Assembly: GCA_035549615.1 (NCBI GenBank)
Contig: DASZQO010000057.1
Span: 1 to 10,145, forward strand
Origin: JAKAWQ01 sp035549615
Lineage (GTDB): Bacteria > Pseudomonadota > Alphaproteobacteria > Acetobacterales > Acetobacteraceae
Length of the DNA: 10,145 nucleotides
Reading direction: 5' to 3'
In this document: piece by piece, positions 1 through 4,793 of the stretch
Position numbering within the stretch: the first letter of the stretch is position 1
Layout of the letters: each line of letters begins with the position of its first letter
Position numbers and translations under genes: made by a program
The notes under the pieces: model-generated
Told to the model about the DNA's origin: nothing
Seen by the model: the letters and a program-made list of their open reading frames with translations, nothing else
The model's database searches: none

Positions 1-130
1 TTCTTGGAAGAAAGAATCAAAGAACTTTCATTCCTTCATTCGTCATCCATGGCCGGCGCCTGGATCAACATGGCTTCTGGCGGATTGCGAAGCGATCGGA
101 CAAAACCATCAAATTGATCGAGAAAACAAA

Positions 131-166
131 ACCAGAGCGTAATGATAAAAATTATCATGCTCTGGT
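131..166. repeat. Imperfect 36-bp palindrome (REP-like hairpin)
   Basis: The outer arms accagagc (131-138) and gctctggt (159-166) are exact reverse complements. The inner arms atgataa (142-148) and ttatcat (152-158) pair around an AAA loop. Only a 3-base bulge (139-141) separates the inner and outer stems, giving 15 base pairs in 36 bases. Intergenic palindromes containing ATCATGCTCT-type words are, as I recall, common dispersed repeats in alphaproteobacteria. Membership of such a family is inferred, because only one copy is visible here. Confidence 0.55.
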
Positions 167-190
167 CCGGAAACCAGAAAAAGTCTTTTT

Positions 191-216
191 GCTTCTTTCT
201 CTTCAGAAAAAGAAGC
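191..216. repeat. Inverted repeat flanked by A/T tracts, possible terminator
   Basis: gcttcttt (191-198) is the exact reverse complement of aaagaagc (209-216), with a 10-base loop. A short palindrome, aaaaagtcttttt, lies just to the left (178-190). Read in the thiG direction the stem is followed by A residues and then by the short palindrome, so it is not a textbook rho-independent terminator. It could still be an mRNA 3'-end hairpin or a copy of a dispersed spacer repeat. Confidence 0.4.
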
Positions 217-258
217 CTTCCTCTTTCTAAGACTCTACCGAAGTTCCCGAAGAGACGT

Positions 259-1062
259 TTATCGGATGAGGCCGGTGAGCGGGCTTGAGGGATCGGCGCC
301 GAGCCGGCGGGGGATGCGGCCCGAAAGATGGGCGAGCCGGCCAGCCTCCACGGCAGCCTTCATTGCCCGCGCCATGCCGACCGGATCCTTCGCCTGGGCG
401 ATCGCGGAATTGACCAGCACTGCAGTGCAGCCAAGCTCCATCGCCACCGCCGCGTCCGAGGCGGTGCCGACGCCGGCATCGACGATCAGCGGCACCTTGG
501 CCTGCTCGATCATCATATGAATCATCGCTGGGTTCTGCACCCCAAGCCCGGAGCCGATCGGCGCGCCGAGCGGCATGATGGCGGCGCAGCCCATCTCTTC
601 CAGCCGCTTCGCCGCCACCGGGTCGTCATTGCAATAGACCATCACCTCGAACCCGTCGGCGATCAGCGCCTTCGCCGCCTCGAAAGTGCCCGGCATGTCC
701 GGATAGAGCGTGGGCGGCGGGCCAAGCACCTCGAGCTTGACGAGCGACCAGCCGCCCGCCTCCCGGGCTAGGCGCAGCGTGCGCACGGCCTCCTGAGCCG
801 TGTGGCAGCCGGCGGTGTTCGGGAGGTACGTATAGCGCTTGGGATCGACATAATCCTGCAGCATCGGCGCCCTCGGGTCAGCGAGATTGACCCGCCGCAC
901 TGCAACCGTGACCATCTCCGCCCCGCTCGCCTCGATGGCGGCCGCAGTCTCGGCGAAGTCCTTGTACTTGCCGGTGCCGACGATCAGGCGCGAGCGGAAG
1001 CTGCGGCCGGCGACCGTCCAGCAATCGTCTGTCGCCACGGCGGGCGGGGCAATCACGTCCAT
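259..1062 (-). CDS. thiG: Thiazole synthase ThiG
   Basis: ThiG forms the thiazole phosphate of thiamine from 1-deoxy-D-xylulose 5-phosphate, dehydroglycine and sulfur delivered by the ThiS thiocarboxylate, in the cytosol. The product is 267 aa, close to the family norm of about 255-265. The TIM-barrel landmarks are in order: IVGTGKY near residues 27-33, VKLEV with the expected Schiff-base lysine at K109, PLGAPIGSGLG (164-174), DAGVGTASDAA (195-205) and LVNSAIA (216-222). I chose the ATG at 1062 because GGAGG lies just upstream and overlaps the end of thiS. The frame stays open further upstream to 1128, but those residues lie inside thiS. Only one base separates the thiS stop from this ATG, so the two are almost certainly translationally coupled. 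The stop is TAA at 259-261. Identification is very secure. Confidence 0.97.
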   Translation of the reverse strand: MDVIAPPAVATDDCWTVAGRSFRSRLIVGTGKYKDFAETAAAIEASGAEMVTVAVRRVNLADPRAPMLQDYVDPKRYTYLPNTAGCHTAQEAVRTLRLAREAGGWSLVKLEVLGPPPTLYPDMPGTFEAAKALIADGFEVMVYCNDDPVAAKRLEEMGCAAIMPLGAPIGSGLGVQNPAMIHMMIEQAKVPLIVDAGVGTASDAAVAMELGCTAVLVNSAIAQAKDPVGMARAMKAAVEAGRLAHLSGRIPRRLGADPSSPLTGLIR

Positions 1063-1063
1063 C

Positions 1064-1276
1064 TCAGCCTCCACCGATGAAATGCACGATCTCAAGCTGA
1101 TCGCCGGCCGCAAGCCAGGTTTCGGCATAGAGCGAGCGCGGCACGATCTCGAGATTGCGCTCCACCGCCACCTTCCGCGCTTCGAGCCCGAGATGCGCGA
1201 TAAGCCCGGCGACCGAGAGCCGGCCGGGGAGTGTGCGCGGCTCCCCGTTCAGGGTGAGGGTCAGTCCCGCCTCCAT
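1064..1276 (-). CDS. thiS: Sulfur carrier protein ThiS
   Basis: ThiS is a small ubiquitin-like sulfur carrier. Its C-terminal glycine is adenylated by ThiF and converted to a thiocarboxylate, which donates sulfur to ThiG. The product is 70 aa, the normal size. It opens with a short beta strand (LTLTLNGEPR), has VAVERN at residues 37-42 and ends in EIVHFIGGG, the same kind of Gly-rich tail as Bacillus subtilis ThiS. I chose the ATG at 1276 because the protein then begins directly with the beta-grasp fold. The frame stays open upstream, but that part lies opposite aroQ and lacks ThiS character. No strong ribosome binding site is visible. It is the first gene of a thiSG pair. No thiO, thiE or thiF is in the window, so those steps must be encoded elsewhere. 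Confidence 0.93.
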   Translation of the reverse strand: MEAGLTLTLNGEPRTLPGRLSVAGLIAHLGLEARKVAVERNLEIVPRSLYAETWLAAGDQLEIVHFIGGG

Positions 1277-1361
1277 GAGGCGAGTATGGGGATTGCCGCG
1301 CCGGGCGGCAAGGAAGGGCAGACCGGTTGGAGCCGAGCACAGGGTGTGGTAGGGGCCGGCC
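1277..1361. promoter_or_regulatory. Divergent thiS/aroQ promoter region with inverted repeat
   Basis: This 85-bp gap must hold the start signals for thiSG (minus) and for aroQ-accBC (plus), unless these lie within the opposing genes. It contains a perfect 7-bp inverted repeat, ttgccgc (1293-1299) and gcggcaa (1305-1311), around a 5-base centre. This could be an operator, or a hairpin in the thiS leader. AGGGG at 1351-1355, six bases before the aroQ ATG, is a good ribosome binding site. I cannot pick out convincing -35/-10 boxes. The gap is too short for a full TPP riboswitch, and no CTGAGA-type core is seen on the thiS strand. Confidence 0.5.
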
Positions 1362-1814
1362 ATGGAGCTTCCCCTGATTTCGGTCCTCAATGGGCCGAAC
1401 ATGAACATGCTTGGCCTGCGCGAGCCCGAACGATACGGAACCGCGACGCTCGACGATGTCGAGCAGCTTTGCGCCGAGACCGCCGAGCCGCTCGGCCTTG
1501 CGATCGATTTCCGCCAGACCAACAGTGAGGGCGAGATCGTCTCCTGGGTGCAGGAATGCCGCGGCCGGGCCGCCGGCATCGTGATCAACCCGGCTGGCTA
1601 TACCAACACCTCGATCGCGCTGATGGACGCGCTGCTCGCGGTCGAGCTGCCGGTCATCGAGGTGCATTTGACCAACATCCACAGGCGGGAGGAATTCCGC
1701 CACCGCTCCTTCGTCTCGCTTGCCGCCGTTGGCGTCATCTGCGGTCTCGGCGTGCGGGGCTACGCGCTCGCCCTGATGGCGATGGCCGATCTCTTGCGGG
1801 AGACGGGGGAATGA
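1362..1814 (+). CDS. aroQ: Type II 3-dehydroquinate dehydratase
   Basis: AroQ catalyses the third shikimate step, the trans-dehydration of 3-dehydroquinate to 3-dehydroshikimate, as a cytosolic dodecamer. The product is 150 aa, the usual length. The signatures are VLNGPNMNMLG (8-18), REPERYG (20-26) with the lid arginine R20 and the catalytic tyrosine Y25, INPAGYT (75-81) with the substrate-binding N76, and EVHLTNIHRREEFR (100-113) with the catalytic H102 and R113. One oddity is N82 in GYTNTS, where the family normally has His (GYTHTS); the codon is AAC at 1605-1607. The start ATG at 1362 is supported by AGGGG six bases upstream. The stop overlaps the accB start (ATGA), so aroQ heads an aroQ-accB-accC unit. 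Function is secure; the effect of N82 is unknown. Confidence 0.95.
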   Translation: MELPLISVLNGPNMNMLGLREPERYGTATLDDVEQLCAETAEPLGLAIDFRQTNSEGEIVSWVQECRGRAAGIVINPAGYTNTSIALMDALLAVELPVIEVHLTNIHRREEFRHRSFVSLAAVGVICGLGVRGYALALMAMADLLRETGE

Positions 1815-2278
1815 GCGGGCTGCCCTTCGATCCGGAGGTGATCCGCGCGCTGGCGGCCTTGCTCAAGGAGACTGGGCTCACCGAGATCGAGGTGGCCGAG
1901 AAGGAGGGCCGCATCCGTGTCGCCCGCCAGCCGGCGGCACCGGCCTCGCTGGCCGTGGCGGCACCGCCCGCCGCTCCTCCCTCCCAAGCGGAGCCTGCGC
2001 CTGCCAGCGCGGCAACATCGCCGATCGAGGATGCGGCGAACCACCCGGGCGCGGTGAAGAGCCCGATGGTAGGCGTGGTTTATCTCTCGCCGGAACCGGG
2101 GGCGCCTCCCTTCGTCACCGTTGGCCAGGAGGTCGAGGCCGGGCAGACACTGCTGCTGGTTGAGGCAATGAAGACCTTCAACCAGATAAAGGCGCCGAAG
2201 GCGGGGCGGCTCGCGCGCATCCTCGTCCAGTCAGGCACTCCCGTGGAATACGGCGAGCCGTTGATGATCCTGGAATAG
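1811..2278 (+). CDS. accB: Biotin carboxyl carrier protein of acetyl-CoA carboxylase
   Basis: AccB carries carboxybiotin between biotin carboxylase (AccC) and carboxyltransferase (AccA/AccD) in the first committed step of fatty acid synthesis. The product is 155 aa, a normal BCCP length. An N-terminal helical segment (about 6-39, with LLKETGLTEIEVAEKEG) is followed by a flexible Ala/Pro-rich linker (about 41-80). The biotinyl domain follows from about residue 82 (VKSPMVG) to the end, with the biotin-acceptor K121 in VEAMKTFN, the alphaproteobacterial form of the motif. The ATG at 1811 overlaps the aroQ TGA by four bases and has a GGGGGA just before it. The frame is open further upstream to 1556, but that part runs through aroQ in another phase and is not BCCP-like. 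accC follows 62 bp downstream. Confidence 0.95.
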   Translation: MSGLPFDPEVIRALAALLKETGLTEIEVAEKEGRIRVARQPAAPASLAVAAPPAAPPSQAEPAPASAATSPIEDAANHPGAVKSPMVGVVYLSPEPGAPPFVTVGQEVEAGQTLLLVEAMKTFNQIKAPKAGRLARILVQSGTPVEYGEPLMILE

Positions 2279-2340
2279 AGAGGCGGGAAAGAGTCCCAGA
2301 GAACAAAAGACCCCCAGGGGATAGCGGCGGAAATCGCGAG
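2279..2340 (+). other. accB-accC spacer
   Basis: This is a 62-base non-coding gap between accB and accC. It is purine-rich and includes a short CCCC/GGGG inverted pair around 2311-2320, but no terminator-like stem with a T-run, so read-through from accB into accC is expected. The bases before the accC ATG give only a weak Shine-Dalgarno match (GCGGAAA about 8 bases upstream). Confidence 0.4.
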
Positions 2341-3684
2341 ATGTTCCAGAAGATCCTAATCGCCAACCGGGGTGAGATTGCGCTTCGCGTGCAGCGGGCC
2401 TGCCGCGAGCTCGGCATTCCCTCGGTCGCCGTCCACTCAACGGCGGATGCGGCGGCAATGCATGTGCGGCTGGCGGATGAGAGCGTGTGTATCGGCCCGC
2501 CGCCGGCCCGCGAGAGCTATCTCAATACTGCGGCGATTCTTTCTGCGGCGACCATCACCGGGGCTGATGCGATCCATCCCGGCTATGGGTTTCTTTCGGA
2601 AAATGCCGAGTTTGCCGAGATGGTCGAGGCGCATGGCCTCACCTTCATCGGGCCGAACCCGACCCACATCCGGATGATGGGCGACAAGATCGAGGCGAAG
2701 CGGGTGATGGCATCCCATGGCGTGCCACTGGTGCCGGGCTCGACCGAGGCGCTGACGGATGCGGCCAAGGCGCGCAGGCTCGCCTCCGAGCTGGGCTATC
2801 CGGTGCTGATCAAGGCGGCGGCGGGCGGCGGCGGGCGGGGCATGCAGGTGGCGCGCAATGAAGCGGAGCTTGATGAGCGGCTCGTGCTGGCGCGCGCCGA
2901 GGCGCTTGCCGGGTTCGGCAATGATGCCGTCTATCTCGAAAAATATCTCGACCGGCCGCGGCATATCGAGCTGCAGATCCTGGCTGACGAGGAAGGCAAT
3001 GTGATCCATCTCGGCGAGCGCGATTGCAGCCTGCAGCGCCGCCATCAGAAGCTGCTCGAAGAGGCGGGCTCGCCTGCTCTCACGCCCGCCGAGCGCGACC
3101 GCCTCGGCGAGCGGGTAACGGCGGCGCTCGGCAAGATCGGCTACCGCAATGCCGGCACGCTCGAGTTCCTCTATCAGGATGGCGAGTTCGCCTTCATCGA
3201 AATGAATACGCGGCTGCAGGTGGAGCATCCGGTAAGCGAGATGATCACCGGGATCGACATCGTGCGCGAGCAGATCCGCATCGCCGCCGGCCAGAAACTC
3301 GGCTACGGGCAGGCCGATATCCGCTTCACCGGCCATGCGATCGAATGCCGAGTGAATGCCGAGAACCCGGTGAGCTTCGCCCCCTCCCCGGGCCGGGTCG
3401 CGGCCTATCACCCACCTGGCGGGCTCGGCGTGCGGGTCGATTCTGCGCTCTATGCGGGCTCGGTGGTGAGCCCCTATTACGACAGCCTGGTGGCCAAGCT
3501 TATCGTGCATGCGCCGGAACGGACGGAGGCGATCGCGCGGCTGGCGCGGGCGATCGATGAGTTCGCGGTGATCGGGATCGAGACGACACTGCCGCTTTTC
3601 CGCCGGATCACCGATTCCGCGGATTTTCGAGCCGGGCGCTACAATGTCCACTGGCTGGAGCGTTTTGTCGCCGGCAATGCCTGA
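2341..3684 (+). CDS. accC: Biotin carboxylase of acetyl-CoA carboxylase
   Basis: AccC uses ATP and bicarbonate to carboxylate the biotin on AccB. The product is 447 aa, against 449 for the E. coli enzyme, and it aligns by eye along its length. The N-terminal domain begins KILIANRGEIA (4-14) and includes HPGYGFLSEN (79-88). The ATP-grasp domain shows K116 (MMGDK), K158 (VLIK), the glycine-rich loop GGGGRGM (162-168), ERDCSLQRRHQK (226-237), the metal-binding E275 and E287 (FIEMNTRLQVEHP), and R291. The C-terminal domain carries GHAIECRVNAENP (331-343) with the catalytic R337. All key residues I can place are present. One small departure is EEAGSPAL (240-247), where EEAPSPAL is more usual. The start at ATG 2341 matches the family N-terminus. 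The last 46 bases overlap the convergent LOG-family gene. Confidence 0.97.
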   Translation: MFQKILIANRGEIALRVQRACRELGIPSVAVHSTADAAAMHVRLADESVCIGPPPARESYLNTAAILSAATITGADAIHPGYGFLSENAEFAEMVEAHGLTFIGPNPTHIRMMGDKIEAKRVMASHGVPLVPGSTEALTDAAKARRLASELGYPVLIKAAAGGGGRGMQVARNEAELDERLVLARAEALAGFGNDAVYLEKYLDRPRHIELQILADEEGNVIHLGERDCSLQRRHQKLLEEAGSPALTPAERDRLGERVTAALGKIGYRNAGTLEFLYQDGEFAFIEMNTRLQVEHPVSEMITGIDIVREQIRIAAGQKLGYGQADIRFTGHAIECRVNAENPVSFAPSPGRVAAYHPPGGLGVRVDSALYAGSVVSPYYDSLVAKLIVHAPERTEAIARLARAIDEFAVIGIETTLPLFRRITDSADFRAGRYNVHWLERFVAGNA

Positions 3685-4220
3685 AGCCGCGCCAGAACCG
3701 CGTCAACCCCGGGCAGCACGTCAAAGAGCTCGCGCGCGGAGGGCTCGGCGAAGCCCTGCGTGATCGCCGCCTCGATGAAGGCGACGAAAGATGCTGCGGA
3801 GCCCGCGACATCACAGATCAGGACCGGCTTTTCGTGCAGCCCGAGCTGCCGCCAGCTCACCATCTCGATGGTTTCATCGAGCGTGCCGATTCCGCCGGGC
3901 AGGGCGATGAAGGCATCGGCGAGATCGAACATGCGCTGCTTGCGGGCGGCAAGATCGCGCGTGACGATCAGGCCCGACAGGCCGGGATGCGCAATCTCCG
4001 GCTTGCGTAGGCCTTCGGGAATGACACCGACGACCCGTCCGCCGACCGCCAGCACCGCATCGGCAAGTGCTCCCATCAAGCCAATCCGGCCCCCGCCATA
4101 GACGACACCGATCCCGGCCTCGGCGAGGCGCCTTCCGAGCAAAGCGGCGACACGGCGAAAGGCGGGATCGGCCCCGTCACGCGAAGCGCAGAAAACGGCA
4201 ACGGTGCGAATGAGCGCCAT
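3639..4220 (-). CDS. LOG-family protein (TIGR00730-type Rossmann fold)
   Basis: The product is 193 aa, typical of bacterial LOG-like proteins. Characterised members are cytokinin riboside 5'-monophosphate phosphoribohydrolases, which cleave nucleoside monophosphates to free base and ribose 5-phosphate. Older annotation calls them lysine decarboxylase-like, which is misleading. Diagnostic motifs are VAVFCASR (7-14), VVYGGGRIGLMG (39-50), VIPEGL (66-71), the RKQRMFDLADAF segment (93-104) and ALPGGIGTLDE (106-116), the PGGxGTxxE signature. SWRQLGLHEKPV (122-133) also fits the family. No signal peptide or membrane segment is seen. The ATG at 4220 gives the expected N-terminus, though its ribosome binding site is weak. 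The stop (TAG, 3639-3641) lies inside the end of accC on the other strand, so the genes converge and overlap by 46 bp. The true substrate cannot be told from sequence. Confidence 0.9.
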   Translation of the reverse strand: MALIRTVAVFCASRDGADPAFRRVAALLGRRLAEAGIGVVYGGGRIGLMGALADAVLAVGGRVVGVIPEGLRKPEIAHPGLSGLIVTRDLAARKQRMFDLADAFIALPGGIGTLDETIEMVSWRQLGLHEKPVLICDVAGSAASFVAFIEAAITQGFAEPSARELFDVLPGVDAVLARLQALPATKRSSQWTL

Positions 4221-4331
4221 GGCAGCTTTCTAGAGCCATTCGCGTTCGCCCCGGCTCACGCAAACTGCTCTCTCTGTTTGTTTTTGCGAGCCGCTTCACG
4301 CGGTCAGCCGAGTTCGTCTGATCGCGATCGG

Positions 4332-4359
4332 CTCTCGGTCGTGAGGACAGACCGAAGAG
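4332..4359. repeat. Bulged hairpin upstream of the LOG-family gene
   Basis: ctctcggtc (4332-4340) pairs with gaccg (4350-4354) and agag (4356-4359), leaving one bulged A and a 9-base loop, for 9 base pairs in all. It sits about 110 bases before the LOG-family start codon. No T-run follows on either strand, so a terminator is unlikely. It may be chance structure in GC-rich DNA. Confidence 0.25.
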
Positions 4360-4457
4360 AGGGGATTCCTACAACGCGGAAGAGTGTGATTCGAGACTGA
4401 CCTTCGGGTTGGAGGCCGGCCTTGGTACGCGGCTCATGTGCGAACGGTCAACTGGCC

Positions 4458-4777
4458 CTAGGGATGATCTGAGCCGGGTGGCCGGCCTGCCGGTGACCTT
4501 CGCCGGACGCACGATGGGATTTTCTGGGCGGATCGGCGCGGCAGGATTTGCGCGATCGCGGCGCTGCTCCGGAAGTCCGCAGCTAAGGCAGCCGCAAGAT
4601 TCCAGACACTGTTGATGCGCCGCTCTATCCGCTGCGCGCCAGCGCCGCGGGCGTCTTCAACCAGCGCAAGCAGCTCCGCCACGTCGCACCCCGCTGCCCA
4701 AGCTCCTCGCCAATGTCATGGGCTTCGTCTAACGCGCTGTGAGCACAATCTGGCGCGAATAGTTCGATCGTCACCAC
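4458..4777 (-). pseudogene. Possible frameshifted small gene, unrecognised
   Basis: Two minus-strand frames abut here. The first, readable from GTG at 4777 (or 4774), gives VTIELFAPDCAHSALDEAHD and continues with IGEELGQRG. The second gives DVAELLALVEDARGAGAQ, then RIERRINSVWNLAAALAADF. Both look like ordinary amphipathic soluble protein, and the hand-over falls at a run of four C at 4689-4692. One extra base there would join them into about 106 codons ending at 4458. Upstream of the junction the second frame is closed by TGA, and the first frame stops at 4625. The putative start lies 17 bp past the AsmA stop on the same strand. I do not recognise a family. The Arg/Pro-rich C-terminal 25 residues look less natural. 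It may be a decayed gene, a sequencing error or chance. Confidence 0.3.
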
Positions 4778-4793
4778 GACTGAATACCCCGTC

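Larger units (their letters stand above)
1..258. other. A/T-rich non-coding spacer downstream of thiG
   Basis: No credible reading frame is visible on either strand. The stretch is much richer in A/T than the rest of the window, with runs of A and T and many TTCTT/AAGAA words. It holds two inverted repeats, listed separately at 131-166 and 191-216. It lies just past the thiG stop codon, so transcription of thiSG could end here, but I do not see a classic GC-rich stem followed by a T-run in the thiG direction. The style resembles repetitive palindromic spacer DNA of alphaproteobacteria (a recollection, not a search result). Confidence 0.6.
4221..4793. other. Intergenic region without an intact gene
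   Basis: These 573 bp separate the LOG-family gene, which starts leftwards at 4220, from the end of the AsmA-family gene at 4794. The left part should contain the LOG-gene promoter, but I see no convincing -35/-10 pair. A bulged hairpin lies at 4332-4359, and the right part holds a possible decayed minus-strand ORF (4458-4777). I see no tRNA cloverleaf, no transposase motif and no clear terminator after the AsmA stop. Confidence 0.5.

Noticed and set aside
140..160. Fur-type iron box in atgataa-aaa-ttatcat
   Set aside because: The hexamer-like halves recall a Fur box, but they are the inner stem of a larger palindrome and no gene start lies nearby, so a structural repeat explains them better.
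1277..1361. TPP riboswitch upstream of thiS
   Set aside because: Thiamine genes often carry one, but the gap is only 85 bp and the thiS strand lacks the CTGAGA and ACCTGATCTGG-like core words.
1277..1588. A longer ThiS starting as far as 1588
   Set aside because: The frame is open, but the extra 104 residues lie opposite aroQ and the divergent gap, and ThiS proteins are about 65-75 aa.
2437..3651. 404-codon open frame on the minus strand across accC
   Set aside because: It is antisense to a full-length, well-conserved biotin carboxylase. Long antisense frames are expected in GC-rich DNA, and its translation is Arg/His/Ala-rich with no family features.
4400..4620. Transposase remnant on the plus strand (a reading with DGIFW, as in some IS5-type transposases)
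   Set aside because: Only a five-residue resemblance, in a frame without further transposase motifs and without terminal inverted repeats or target duplications that I can see.
4221..4793. tRNA or other structured RNA gene in the large gap
   Set aside because: I found no cloverleaf, no TTCGA-type T-loop in the right context and no CCA end. The only hairpin (4332-4359) is short and bulged.
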